A stretch of DNA of 64,000 bases from Ammoniphilus resinae (lineage in GTDB: Bacteria; Bacillota; Bacilli; Aneurinibacillales; RAOX-1). The notes beneath the pieces are model-generated. The model saw nothing but the letters and a program-made list of their open reading frames with translations. It had not been told where the DNA came from and did not search any database. Positions 36,247 through 45,032 of the stretch are shown here, one piece after another (the first letter of the stretch is position 1; the number at the start of each line of letters is the position of its first letter). Where the stretch lies: the NCBI RefSeq assembly GCF_017873965.1, contig NZ_JAGGKT010000008.1:62001-126000 (forward strand), read 5' to 3'. A program made the position numbers and the translations under genes.

Positions 36247-36339
36247 TTAATCTTCTGCAAAAAGTACGAGTAGTATGATAAACACAACCACAATCCAAAG
36301 CCATGCATTATCATCATCGAAGAAGTTATGAAATCCCAA
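36247..36339 (-). CDS. Single-pass membrane peptide, 30 residues
   Basis: A 31-codon frame starting with TTG at 36339, seven bases after GAGGGGGGAAAG, and ending TAA at 36247-36249. The peptide has a polar N-terminus (GFHNFFDDDNAW) followed by one hydrophobic helix (LWIVVVFIILLVLFAED). It resembles the very small YjcZ-type or CmpA-like sporulation membrane peptides in size and layout, but no family is assigned. The ribosome site is among the best in the window, which argues against chance. Confidence 0.6.
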   Translation of the reverse strand: MGFHNFFDDDNAWLWIVVVFIILLVLFAED

Positions 36340-36442
36340 AAACTTTCCCCCCTCTGCGTTCCCCAAGTAACTTACTATATCTTATGTAAATACCTATAGC
36401 TTGGAAAGCGATTGATGCGCCCAATTTTCACAGGCAAGGAAC

Positions 36443-36472
36443 AAAAAAACTGACCCTTAGATTAGGGTCAGC
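36443..36472 (-). terminator. Terminator after CBS-domain gene
   Basis: CTGACCCT / AGGGTCAG arms (36450-36471) followed on the minus strand by TTTTTTT. Confidence 0.85.
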
Positions 36473-36488
36473 CATGTCATTTAATAAA

Positions 36489-36932
36489 TTATTGCAATCC
36501 TTTGGATTGGTGTCCGTTAGGTTCGGAAATTTGGCTTAGAGCATATCCCGCTTCATCTTCATGAATGCTTCTGACAGCCATGTCAGCCATTGCAACGATC
36601 CCTACCAGTTTTCCGTTCTCAACAACGGGAAGGCGACGGATTTGTTTTTCGGCCATCATTCTGGATGCCTCGTCTACACTCATATCAGGAGATCCTGTAT
36701 ATAATTCACTGCTCATAACCTCTTTTACAGCAGAGGAACCTGATCTTTTTTCAGCGATTCCACGGATGACAATATCCCTGTCGGTAATAACCCCGATACA
36801 GTTTTGACTCTCATCTACAACAGGGATAACCCCTACATCGTGATTTTTCATTTTAACTGCAACTTCATAAACATTATCCTGCAATGTACAGGTTTCAACT
36901 TCCTGGGTCATAATATCGCGAAGTAAGCTCAC
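36489..36932 (-). CDS. CBS-domain pair protein
   Basis: Two CBS domains in 147 residues, the first at about 8-60 and the second at about 72-125. Core patterns: VGVIPVVDESQNCIGVITDRDIV and IRRLPVVENGKLVGIVAMADMA. Such stand-alone pairs bind adenosine nucleotides; their role in Bacillales (YhcV/YtoI-like) is not known. GTG at 36932 follows AAAGGAGG. Monocistronic. Confidence 0.88.
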   Translation of the reverse strand: MSLLRDIMTQEVETCTLQDNVYEVAVKMKNHDVGVIPVVDESQNCIGVITDRDIVIRGIAEKRSGSSAVKEVMSSELYTGSPDMSVDEASRMMAEKQIRRLPVVENGKLVGIVAMADMAVRSIHEDEAGYALSQISEPNGHQSKGLQ

Positions 36933-37098
36933 TCAAAAACCTCCTTTAAAATTGATCAATTGTACTATACCCCAACAGACAGTACCTCATTCATTAGCAA
37001 GGAACATTGTAAATGATCCGGGACTTATTTAGGATTGCACTTCCTAACGAAACATAATATCATGAAAAAGTAACAGGACTTTTTGTGGGAGGGAAAAC

Positions 37099-38253
37099 AT
37101 GGAGAAATCACGCGGAATGCCAGACTTTCTACTCCTGTTTATGACCTTGGCGCTTGTTGGGTTTGGGATTGTAATGGTTTTTAGTGCCAGTTACATCTTA
37201 GCCTACTATGATCCAGACTATAATAATGACAGCCTTTATTTTGTAAAGAGACAAGCCCTGTGGGCATTATTTGGATTAATTGCCATGTTAATTGCAATGA
37301 ATGTACCTTATTCCTTTTACAAACAGTCCTTCCCGCTGATTGCCTTTTTTTCCTTCCTAATCCTCTTCCTCGTTTATACCCCATTGGGAAAAGAACTCAA
37401 TGGCGCAAGAAGCTGGATTGGATTAGGCCCCTTTACATTGCAGCCCGCGGAATTTTCCAAAGTGGGACTCATCATTTATCTGTCCGGATTGATTTCCAAG
37501 AAAGGGGAACGGTTTCGTCTCTGGAAAAATGGATTAGTTCCCGCACTTGTCGTTACTGGTACCTTTTTTCTTGCGATTGCGGGTCAGCCTGACTTTGGAA
37601 CCGGTGTTATTTTGTTAATGACTGCTGTGGTAGTTATTTTCTCCGGAGGAGCGCATTTGAAACACTTAATGGCCCTGTGCATTCCAGCTGTTGCCGCACT
37701 TGCCGTAATGATCATGCTTGCCCCTTATCGAATCAGACGGATAACCACTTTTCTTAATCCATGGAACGATGGAATGAACGGGCTTGATGAAGGATACCAT
37801 TTGATTCAATCTTTCTACGCGATGGCAAATGGCGGGGTTGGCGGGGTTGGTTTCGGAAAAAGTATTCAAAAATACCTCTACCTGCCATACCCACAAACTG
37901 ATTTTATTTTTTCAGTCATGGCCGAGGAGCTTGGTTTTGTTGGATGTGCTTTATTTTTGCTTTTCTTTATCCTTTTTCTATGGCGAATTATCTACATAAC
38001 GACGGAATGTAAAGATACCTTTGGAAATCTGGTAGGTATTGGCATTGTCAGTATGGTTTCGATCCAGACTATCATTAATATTGGCGGTGTAACCGGAAGT
38101 ATCCCGATTACAGGTGTCCCGCTTCCTTTCATTAGTTATGGAGGATCCTCCTTGCTCGTTTGTATGTTAAGTATGGGCATCATCCTCAGTATTTCGCGGG
38201 AGACACACAAACAAGGGCTTCGTTCACAACAAACAGATCGCTTTGATGCATAA
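37099..38253 (+). CDS. ftsW: FtsW/RodA/SpoVE-family peptidoglycan glycosyltransferase
   Basis: SEDS-family polymerase with about ten membrane segments, 384 residues. Conserved segments: VMVFSASYILAYY at helix 1, LNGARSWIGLGPFTLQPAEFSK, the catalytic-loop QPDFGTGVILLM with its Asp, and GVTGSIPITGVPLPFISYGGSS near the C-terminus. Length and motifs support FtsW over RodA; SpoVE is a close alternative. ATG at 37099 follows GGAGGG. In B. subtilis ftsW (ylaO) lies beside ylaN and pycA, and ylaN and pycA are also in this window. Confidence 0.92.
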   Translation: MEKSRGMPDFLLLFMTLALVGFGIVMVFSASYILAYYDPDYNNDSLYFVKRQALWALFGLIAMLIAMNVPYSFYKQSFPLIAFFSFLILFLVYTPLGKELNGARSWIGLGPFTLQPAEFSKVGLIIYLSGLISKKGERFRLWKNGLVPALVVTGTFFLAIAGQPDFGTGVILLMTAVVVIFSGGAHLKHLMALCIPAVAALAVMIMLAPYRIRRITTFLNPWNDGMNGLDEGYHLIQSFYAMANGGVGGVGFGKSIQKYLYLPYPQTDFIFSVMAEELGFVGCALFLLFFILFLWRIIYITTECKDTFGNLVGIGIVSMVSIQTIINIGGVTGSIPITGVPLPFISYGGSSLLVCMLSMGIILSISRETHKQGLRSQQTDRFDA

Positions 38254-38254
38254 A

Positions 38255-38293
38255 AAAGAGGGTCCTCCCCGTGGTATGGGAACCCTCTTTTTG
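38255..38293. terminator. Bidirectional terminator between ftsW and asp23-like gene
   Basis: AAAGAGGGT / ACCCTCTTT arms with an inner CCCC/GGG pairing; T tracts on both strands. The genes on both sides converge on it. Confidence 0.8.
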
Positions 38294-38299
38294 TCATCA

Positions 38300-38689
38300 T
38301 TATTTAACTCGGTAAACAGGCTCTGGGGCAGATGGGGTTTCGGCTTGCTTAAATTCGACCCCTTCGACCTTGACGTTCACCTCCACTACATTTAAACCTG
38401 TCATCGATTCTACAGCTTCTTTCACTTGGAATTGCAGATTTTTACAAACTTCATCTATTTTTACACCGTAGTAAACGATAACTCTAAGATCGATGGCCGC
38501 CTCGAGCTCACCCACTTCAACATGAACTCCTTTATGGACGTTCTTTCCACTCACTCGCCGCGCCAATCCTTCGACAATTCCTCCCGACATACTGATAACA
38601 CCTTCTGTATCTGCAGCTGCAATTCCAGCAATAACAGCAACAACATCATCAGCAATTTTTACCATTCCGTAATCTTTTCTTTCAGCCAA
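38300..38689 (-). CDS. Asp23/Gls24-family envelope stress protein
   Basis: Protein of 129 residues with the Asp23 signature: GMVKIADDVVAVIAGIAA, TEGVISMSGG, the VHVEVGELEAAIDLRVIVYYG strand pair, and VVEVNVKVEGVEF. The family associates with membranes or accompanies cell-envelope and alkaline stress proteins (YqhY, YloU, AmaP partners). TTG at 38689 follows AAAGGAGGG. It is alone here. Confidence 0.88.
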   Translation of the reverse strand: MAERKDYGMVKIADDVVAVIAGIAAADTEGVISMSGGIVEGLARRVSGKNVHKGVHVEVGELEAAIDLRVIVYYGVKIDEVCKNLQFQVKEAVESMTGLNVVEVNVKVEGVEFKQAETPSAPEPVYRVK

Positions 38690-38934
38690 GGCAATCCCTC
38701 CTTTTACTCTATTCTATTCAGAATCTGGGCTCTAGGTACCAATTTCAGGAAATTTAGTGGGCTTAGTAAATATTTATGTATTTCGCCAAAATACGCACTA
38801 TTCCTCCTAATTTCACAGAATAATTTTCACAAAAAGGAACCGTTTTCCAATCCAATTATCTACATTATCTCCAAGCATTTCGTTAAAGATAAGACTAAAC
38901 CAAGACAAAAGTGAGCATGGAATAGGAGGGAAAT

Positions 38935-39666
38935 ATGATAAGGCCTTATTGGTTATTGGGATTAGTTATAACCTTACTTTTGGGCTGCTACATTTCGTCT
39001 TCCAATCATTCTTTCACAACTGAAGATGTTTTTAGTAAGCAGATTGTAAAGAAAGGTGCTCAAGGCGGGGATGTTTGGGAACTGCAGGGTAGACTTAAAT
39101 TTTTAGGTTTTTACACAGGTGATATAGATGGCGTCTTTGGTACTCGGACCTACCGAGCGCTGCGGAATTTCCAATACGAATTTGGGTTAAAAGTAGATGG
39201 CGTCCTCGGCCCTAAAACGAAACTAAAGCTTTGGAAGGCCACAAAACAATGGAAACCAAGCGGTCCGACAAGCACAAGTCCTCCTGCCAATTCATACAAA
39301 GCACATGGCATTTCTAATAATGATTTAAAACTAATGGCAAATGCCGTTCATGGTGAAGCAAGAGGTGAGCCTTACATCGGACAAGTTGCAGTCGCTGCTG
39401 TTATTCTCAATCGCGTGACACATGCCTCATTTCCGAGTACCCCCTCGGGCGTCATTTTTGAGCCGCGTGCGTTCACAGCTGTTGCCGATGGACAAATCTG
39501 GTTGACTCCAAATGAAACATCGAAAAAGGCTGTAAGAGATGCACTAAATGGGTGGGATCCAACCGGCGGTGCGATCTATTATTTTAATCCAGACACAGCT
39601 ACCTCTGCATGGATATGGTCACGGCCCCAGATTAAACGAATCGGCAAGCATATTTTTTGCAGATAG
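38935..39666 (+). CDS. sleB: Spore cortex-lytic enzyme SleB type
   Basis: Secreted hydrolase of 243 residues. Signal peptide about 1-25; a peptidoglycan-binding (PG_binding_1) domain at about 40-100 (GGDVWELQGRLKFLGFYTGD, then KVDGVLGPKTKLKL); then a Hydrolase_2/SleB catalytic domain (NDLKLMANAVHGEARGEP, with the catalytic Glu in HGEARGE, and ILNRVTHASFP, GGAIYYFNPDTATSAWIW). It degrades muramic-lactam cortex at germination. The usual partner gene ypeB does not follow; a terminator does. It may be a SleB paralogue rather than the main SleB/YpeB enzyme. Confidence 0.88.
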   Translation: MIRPYWLLGLVITLLLGCYISSSNHSFTTEDVFSKQIVKKGAQGGDVWELQGRLKFLGFYTGDIDGVFGTRTYRALRNFQYEFGLKVDGVLGPKTKLKLWKATKQWKPSGPTSTSPPANSYKAHGISNNDLKLMANAVHGEARGEPYIGQVAVAAVILNRVTHASFPSTPSGVIFEPRAFTAVADGQIWLTPNETSKKAVRDALNGWDPTGGAIYYFNPDTATSAWIWSRPQIKRIGKHIFCR

Positions 39667-39673
39667 GGATAAC

Positions 39674-39713
39674 AAAAAGGAATTCCCCCCAGCTTTGGAG
39701 GAATTCCTTTTTT
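39674..39713. terminator. Bidirectional terminator after sleB
   Basis: AAAAAGGAATTCC / GGAATTCCTTTTTT with an eleven-base loop; overlaps the stop of the convergent gene. Confidence 0.88.
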
Positions 39714-39969
39714 AAATGGTACCCCGAGGGTTATGTTGGGCTGCTTTTATGAACACTTCTTCATCATTTATAATACTGCAGCTGGCACATTGGACCTTAT
39801 ATTCCGAGCCACGATACGGATTGTGAAAAGGATCCGTAATCACTTCATCGTACCGCTCAATCACATTTCCACTAGCTGGATCCATTTTCACGGCAATGGG
39901 CACTTGTTGAATGATATTAAAACGGGTACGATTTGTTTTGCAGTTGGGACAAAAATAAGGTTCATGCAT
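39712..39969 (-). CDS. Small zinc-ribbon-like protein, unknown function
   Basis: 85 residues with two CxxC pairs: YFCPNCKTNRTRF at the N-terminus and VQCASCSIINDEE at about 60, a treble-clef or zinc-ribbon arrangement separated by about 50 residues. ATG at 39969 follows TAGGAGGT. I recognise no named family. It follows ylaN on the same strand, with about 180 bp between. Confidence 0.7.
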   Translation of the reverse strand: MHEPYFCPNCKTNRTRFNIIQQVPIAVKMDPASGNVIERYDEVITDPFHNPYRGSEYKVQCASCSIINDEEVFIKAAQHNPRGTI

Positions 39970-40105
39970 AGGGATAAACCTCCTAAAGGATGTTTTTGTT
40001 ATTTTGTCCCAAATGCACTTCTTTTAATTATCCTGCATAAGCTATAAAGAAAGTGAAATTGCCCACCACCTCAAATTTTCTAATTCTATACCTTCAGCTA
40101 TTCCT

Positions 40106-40138
40106 GGGAAAGAGAACTGCTCTCTTTCCCTTTTGTTT
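40106..40138 (+). terminator. Hairpin with plus-strand T-tract
   Basis: Perfect ten-base arms GGGAAAGAGA / TCTCTTTCCC around ACTGC, then TTTTGTTT on the plus strand. No plus-strand gene lies directly upstream. On the minus strand, downstream of ylaN, it lacks a T run. Confidence 0.6.
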
Positions 40139-40149
40139 ATGCACAAAGG

Positions 40150-40443
40150 CTATTTTTGAGTAGTTTGTTCCTGATACATTTGATTAAGCTCGCTTAATTT
40201 CCGTTCCAATTCCTGCAGGATCCGTTTTCCCGTGTCTTCCTGAACAAGCTTTAAGCGGACAGCAAAATCTATCTCCCTTGACAGTCCGAACATTTGTGTA
40301 TCTAAAACCTCTTCGTAAAGGGGGCATTGCGGCATGGTAAGATTCTTCATTTGCACTTCTATCAATTTCAAAATCTTATCAGCATCTGCCTGAAGAACTT
40401 GTATCGCTTTTTGCTGGATTTCGATTGCGGATGTAACCGACAA
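40150..40443 (-). CDS. ylaN: YlaN family protein
   Basis: 97 residues from TTG at 40443, which follows AAGGAGGG at ideal spacing; the in-frame ATG at 40464 places that ribosome site within the gene and is rejected. The diagnostic segment [20 protein letters not shown] followed by [10 protein letters not shown] matches YlaN (DUF1507). YlaN has been described as important under iron limitation and as acting on Fur. The gene is near ftsW, as in B. subtilis, though not adjacent. Confidence 0.92.
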   Translation of the reverse strand: MSVTSAIEIQQKAIQVLQADADKILKLIEVQMKNLTMPQCPLYEEVLDTQMFGLSREIDFAVRLKLVQEDTGKRILQELERKLSELNQMYQEQTTQK

Positions 40444-40686
40444 CGAAGTTCCCTCCTTATCCAATCTTTCATTTACGTACAGTTTATCATATTTTCAACG
40501 CCGTAGGGAGAAAAAACATCCTACACCCCTTGTTAAAAAATGAAAAAGAGAGGAAGTATGGTAAAATAGGACAGGATACAAGGAAGTATTACAGCTTCTA
40601 ATACGGTTTTTATCCGAGTTTTGTCCTTTATTATGAGGATAAGGACTCATTGTTAAAATCCACAAAAAGAATAGGAGAAAAGCATC

Positions 40687-41181
40687 ATGTCCGAAATAAT
40701 TCAAGTTAAAGGCAACGTACAATATCAAATAACGCTTGACCCAGGAGTATGGATCTTTGATGATCGAAAGAAAAGAATTGACCAATTCTTCGAGAAGAAT
40801 GAAGAAGATGATGAACTCTTGACCTATCAAAAACAAGTAGGAAAACAGTGGGATCGTGAGCTACAAGAAGGCGCTGTTATCCCTACAGGAAAATCAGAAA
40901 AAGCTTTTATCTATAAAAAGGATATTTCTGGGGATTGGGGAATTCCCTTTGCACCCTTCCTTAATAATTCTAACCCTGGCGAAAATGTCACAAAGGTCGT
41001 TTGTTACTTTGAGGATGGCAATACAGTCGAAATTAGTTGGGAAGAAGCTTTAAAAGGAATCCTTTGGTTTGCGGTCGATGGTAAGCCGATTAGGGAAAAT
41101 GGCCCCGTTTATTTCCTTTATGGAGATGGTCGGAATCGGATGTCCCCTATTAAAGGAATTAAGGCTTTTGAAATAGTGTAA
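40687..41181 (+). CDS. Conserved hypothetical protein, 164 residues
   Basis: Soluble acidic protein without signal peptide. N-terminal beta strand region (EIIQVKGNVQYQITLDPGVW), an acidic helical part (FFEKNEEDDELLTYQK), and a C-terminal DGKPIRENGPVYFLYGDGRNR and SPIKGIKAFEI segment that faintly recalls the loop after the metal-binding site in sulfite-oxidase-like folds; no cysteine ligand is present, so I do not claim the fold. ATG at 40687 has GGAGAAAAG upstream. Function unknown. Confidence 0.65.
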   Translation: MSEIIQVKGNVQYQITLDPGVWIFDDRKKRIDQFFEKNEEDDELLTYQKQVGKQWDRELQEGAVIPTGKSEKAFIYKKDISGDWGIPFAPFLNNSNPGENVTKVVCYFEDGNTVEISWEEALKGILWFAVDGKPIRENGPVYFLYGDGRNRMSPIKGIKAFEIV

Positions 41182-41617
41182 AGGGTAATTCCAGGGATAA
41201 CCTGGTATGAGGGGCTACCACCCGGATTCAGGATCCCTTATTTACTTAGAATCTCTCTTTTCTCCGGGGGAAACGGACTCTCCTCCCACTATTTGCTTTA
41301 AATCACCCAGAAATTGTCCTAAAAACAAAACAAGAAATAGTGGAACGTGGGTCCGCTTCATTCCAAAACTCAGGGTTTTGGTCAGTAATAGCGGATCCTA
41401 TGTCCGCCAATTTATCCAACCGGGCAGAGGATCTCTTATTTTCTTAGCAACTAAAAAAAGACCTCTCCCAACGGTCAGTCTAACAACTGATGGGATGGCC
41501 TATAACTCTCAACCATTTGGATCTTACCGAATGGTTACTATAGTCAAGCATATAACAAAATATGACATTAGACAATAGGATTTTACAAAATTTTATCCTT
41601 TTACCCTCATTTTTTTG
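41182..41617. other. Intergenic region with three related repeat copies
   Basis: About 436 bp without a convincing gene; an open plus-strand frame (41207-41578) has no ribosome site and low-complexity composition. Copies of an about 22-bp motif AATAGYGGA, then GTCCGC: direct at 41336-41357 and 41387-41408, and an inverted, more diverged copy at 41271-41293. Confidence 0.5.
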
Positions 41618-42133
41618 CTAAATTTCAAAAACCTTATAGGGAATTCGGTCTTCTTCAAGTAAGGCAAGCAGCTTCTCTTCTTCCTTTGGATTCACCCATA
41701 TAGACATAGTCTTAACAAAGTAGACTTCTACTTTCATGGTATTCCCAGAAAAAAATCGGTAAGCCGATAGGTCCTCAAGATCTTTTATTTGCTTAAAGTA
41801 AGTGAGGGCTTCTTCCCTAAGATTTGTATAGAAAGTTCTACTGAGGACGACTTCCCCACGCTTGTTTTCGGTAATGTTCTCAGAGTTGGCTCCAAGAAGG
41901 GTCAGCAGTTCAGCTGCCCTCCGTGCGCCCATTTGTTTTGCCATAAAAGCATCAACATATTCCACTTCCAGGCCATCTAGACTCTCTTCTACGGCAAGAA
42001 TCATTTGCCGAAATAGTCTTGTTACGATTTGGTTAGCAGGGGACAGGGGTTGGTCTTGGAAGATATATGTATAATTTATCCTGTTTTGATCGATTTCTTT
42101 TCTTCTTAGAAATAGGTGATGTACCGCTCCCAT
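41618..42133 (-). CDS. Conserved hypothetical protein, 171 residues
   Basis: Cytosolic protein with an alpha/beta character. N-terminal half has helices around QIVTRLFRQMILAVEESLDG and VDAFMAKQMGARRAAELLTLLG; the C-terminal part is beta-rich (GNTMKVEVYFVKTMSIWV). No catalytic motif or known family. ATG at 42133 lies 18 nt after the M42 peptidase stop, behind GAGGGAAGG, so the two probably form an operon. Confidence 0.65.
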   Translation of the reverse strand: MGAVHHLFLRRKEIDQNRINYTYIFQDQPLSPANQIVTRLFRQMILAVEESLDGLEVEYVDAFMAKQMGARRAAELLTLLGANSENITENKRGEVVLSRTFYTNLREEALTYFKQIKDLEDLSAYRFFSGNTMKVEVYFVKTMSIWVNPKEEEKLLALLEEDRIPYKVFEI

Positions 42134-42150
42134 GTCATCGAACCTTCCCT

Positions 42151-43224
42151 CTATCTTTTCTTTATCTCATCCAATGTCGCCCGATCCAGGCGTTTAATCA
42201 AAGAAACCAACAGCTTTTTGGCGGCTTCATAGTCTGCTCGATGGATAATAGATGCATGACTGTGGATATATCTGGCCGGAATCCCGATGACAATGGATGG
42301 TACCCCTTCTCCTGTGGTATGTACCCGTCCAGCATCTGTCCCACCGGGAGAAACGAAAAACTGATATTTAATCTCTTCCTTATCACATAAATCCATGACA
42401 AAATCACGCAATCCCGGCAAAGTGATCATTGTTCGATCGAGAATTCTCATTAAAACCCCATCGCCAATTTTCCCCATTCCATCGTCGACACCCGGCGTAT
42501 CACCAGCAGCTGGACTTGCATCAAGGGCAATGAAAAGATCCGGCTGAATCATATTCGCAGAGGTTTGCGCCCCTCTTAATCCGACTTCCTCCTGCACAGT
42601 AGCCCCGGAAAATACTTGATTGGGGTGACTTTCCTGCTGCAGTTCCTTCAATAATTCGATACTTAACGCACATCCGTAACGATTATCCCATGCCTTTGCC
42701 ATCAATTTCTGCGGGTTCGCCATGACCTGGAATGGGCAAACGGGAACAATCGGTTGACCAGGTTTAATTCCCATTTGTTTCGCATCCTCCGGACCATCAG
42801 CACCCACATCAACAAACATATGGGATACGGCCATTGGCTTCTTTCGTGCTTCTTCCGTCAAATTATGTGGGGGGATGGAACTGATTACCCCGATGACCGG
42901 TCCCTTATCGGTAATCACCTCCACCCGCTGGGCCAATAATACCTGGCTCCACCATCCACCAAGCGTTTGAAACTGGATTAAGCCTTTTTCATTAATCCCT
43001 TTGACCATGAATGCTACTTCATCCATATGACCCGCAACCATAATCTTCGGACCATTTTCATCCCCTGTTTTCACACCAAAAATACTGCCTAAGTTATCAT
43101 ACACAACCTTCTCCGCATAGGGGTCTAGGTATTCCTTCATAATTTTCCGAACAGGTCCTTCAAATCCGGATGCCCCCGGGGCTTCTGTTAATCTTTTAAA
43201 CATATCTAATTGTGGGTCCATCAT
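42151..43224 (-). CDS. M42-family aminopeptidase (glutamyl aminopeptidase/deblocking type)
   Basis: Dimetal aminopeptidase of 357 residues, similar to YsdC/PepA. Metal and catalytic positions: His in [11 protein letters not shown], Asp in KAWDNRYG, the Glu pair in [12 protein letters not shown], Asp in IALDASPA, and His in ARYIHSHAS. It cleaves N-terminal residues from peptides in the cytosol, often as a dodecamer. ATG at 43224 (or 43221) follows GGAGGCTC. Confidence 0.9.
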   Translation of the reverse strand: MMDPQLDMFKRLTEAPGASGFEGPVRKIMKEYLDPYAEKVVYDNLGSIFGVKTGDENGPKIMVAGHMDEVAFMVKGINEKGLIQFQTLGGWWSQVLLAQRVEVITDKGPVIGVISSIPPHNLTEEARKKPMAVSHMFVDVGADGPEDAKQMGIKPGQPIVPVCPFQVMANPQKLMAKAWDNRYGCALSIELLKELQQESHPNQVFSGATVQEEVGLRGAQTSANMIQPDLFIALDASPAAGDTPGVDDGMGKIGDGVLMRILDRTMITLPGLRDFVMDLCDKEEIKYQFFVSPGGTDAGRVHTTGEGVPSIVIGIPARYIHSHASIIHRADYEAAKKLLVSLIKRLDRATLDEIKKR

Positions 43225-43315
43225 GAGCCTCCTTCATGCAAACAATTTAGTTGTCCTTTTGTCCTTTAGGGCTTCTCTTCTGCTACACTATACTTTATTT
43301 TACCCTGTATTCAAT

Positions 43316-43357
43316 TGAAAAAGCCATAGTAATCCAGAATTGGATTTCTATGGCTTA
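43316..43357 (-). terminator. Terminator after fumarase gene
   Basis: AAGCCATA, ATCC / GGAT, TATGGCTT nested arms (43321-43356), followed on the minus strand by TTTTTC. Confidence 0.8.
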
Positions 43358-43365
43358 TCACAAAC

Positions 43366-44895
43366 CTATTTGAATACAGGTTCTTTAAATTGTGCAAGTT
43401 TCTCAAAGGAGCTCTTGTCCACATCCGCATGCAAGCTGTTTCCATGTGCATCCATCGTTACGATAGCGGCAAAGCCTTTCACATTCAGGTGCCACATTGC
43501 TTCTGGTACACCAAATTCCATAAAGTCCACACCGTCAACATTTTTAATACAATCCGCATAGTATTGAGCTGCTCCACCGATGGCATTGAGGTAAACGGCA
43601 CCGTGCTCTTTTAATCCAGCTAGTGTTTTGGGACCCATTCCACCTTTTCCGATGACAGCGCGGATACCAAATTTCTTAATAATATCTGCTTGGTAAGGCT
43701 CCTCCCGGATACTAGTGGTTGGACCGGCGGCTTTTACATGCCATTTTCCATCTTCATCTTTCAGCATAACAGGCCCACAGTGATAAATGACACCGCCCTG
43801 CAGGTCAACCGGGCAATCGTTATCCATTAAATACTTATGAAGAGCATCGCGCCCTGTGTGCATGGTTCCATCGATGACTACAACGTCGCCGACTTTTAAA
43901 TCTCTAATTTGTTCTTCAGAGATCGGCTGTTGTAGTACGACTGTTTTCCGCTGTTCCCCTGACTTTTGTTTGTCTTCTTCTGTTGTCACCTGGACCTGCT
44001 CATCCTTATACAACCAAGATGTAATTTCTCCTGTAGTAGCATCAAGCGTAACTCCCTGGCGGCGGAAAGCCCAACAGTTGTAAGCTACAGAGACAAAGAA
44101 ACTGGCTGGAAGACGATTCGTAGCACCAACTTTACAACCGAGTAAAGTCGCCTGACCCCCAAAACCCATGGTTCCAATTCCCAACTGGTTGGCTGTTTCC
44201 ATTATGTAATTCTCGAGTCTTGCCAAATCAGCATTTGGATTTACATCATTGACCTTTCGGAATAGTTGTTCTTTAGCTAAAGCATATCCGGTTGTGCGGT
44301 CTCCCCCAATTCCTACCCCGATAAATCCAGCAGAACATCCCTGTCCTTGTGCTTGGTAGACACTGTGTAAAATACATTTGCGGATCCCGTCAAGGTCTCG
44401 GCCGGCACGACCTAAACCATCGATTTCACAAGGGAGGCTGTATTGGATGTTTTTATTTTCACATCCGCCGCCTTTAAGAATTAAGCGAATTTCAACTTCT
44501 TCGTTTTCCCATTGTTCAAAATGGATGACAGGGGTTCCTTCACCCAGATTGTTTCCCGTATTTTCTCCTGTTAACGAGTCAACAGAATTTGGACGTAACT
44601 TTCCGTTTTTTGTAGCGAGAGCAATAGCTTCATGAATGGCTTTTTTTATTTCAATTTGGTTTGCACCAATCGGAGTTTTTACTTCAAAGGTTGGCATCCC
44701 TGTATCTTGGCAGATGGGAGATTGATTCACCTCGGCAGCCTCGATGTTTACCGCAATGGTTGATAGGGATAAAGCAGCCCGTGTTCCGGCATCCTCGTGT
44801 TCTCTTGCCTTTACAATTGCGCGTCTGACATCAGGCGGCAGGTTCGTAGAAGTTTCAACGATTAATTGATAAATACTGTCTTTTAAACGTTCCAT
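43366..44895 (-). CDS. Fumarate hydratase, class I (iron-sulfur)
   Basis: Single-chain class I fumarase of 509 residues (alpha domain then beta domain). Catalyses fumarate to L-malate in the TCA cycle using a [4Fe-4S] cluster. Likely cluster cysteines: SPICQDTGMP (near 62), LKGGGCENKNIQYSLPC and GQGCSAGFIGVGIGGDRTTG. The beta part shows GDVVVIDGTMHTGRDALH and GKGGMGPKTL. B. subtilis uses an unrelated class II enzyme (CitG), so the organism differs here. Tartrate dehydratase is a related family, but the sequence is more like fumarase. Followed by a terminator. Confidence 0.9.
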   Translation of the reverse strand: MERLKDSIYQLIVETSTNLPPDVRRAIVKAREHEDAGTRAALSLSTIAVNIEAAEVNQSPICQDTGMPTFEVKTPIGANQIEIKKAIHEAIALATKNGKLRPNSVDSLTGENTGNNLGEGTPVIHFEQWENEEVEIRLILKGGGCENKNIQYSLPCEIDGLGRAGRDLDGIRKCILHSVYQAQGQGCSAGFIGVGIGGDRTTGYALAKEQLFRKVNDVNPNADLARLENYIMETANQLGIGTMGFGGQATLLGCKVGATNRLPASFFVSVAYNCWAFRRQGVTLDATTGEITSWLYKDEQVQVTTEEDKQKSGEQRKTVVLQQPISEEQIRDLKVGDVVVIDGTMHTGRDALHKYLMDNDCPVDLQGGVIYHCGPVMLKDEDGKWHVKAAGPTTSIREEPYQADIIKKFGIRAVIGKGGMGPKTLAGLKEHGAVYLNAIGGAAQYYADCIKNVDGVDFMEFGVPEAMWHLNVKGFAAIVTMDAHGNSLHADVDKSSFEKLAQFKEPVFK

Positions 44896-45032
44896 CCTCT
44901 TACCCCGTTTCTATATTTTTTTCCCTCATTCATTATATATCAAACCTTCCGAATGGAACAGTATCCCTTGAATAGTCATATTCTTGTCCACCTTTTCATA
45001 TAATGGGAAAAACTCAAACATAAGGTGAAATG

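Noticed and set aside
41207-41578. Plus-strand frame of 123 codons
   Set aside because: No ribosome site, odd composition and coincides with the repeat-containing intergenic region.
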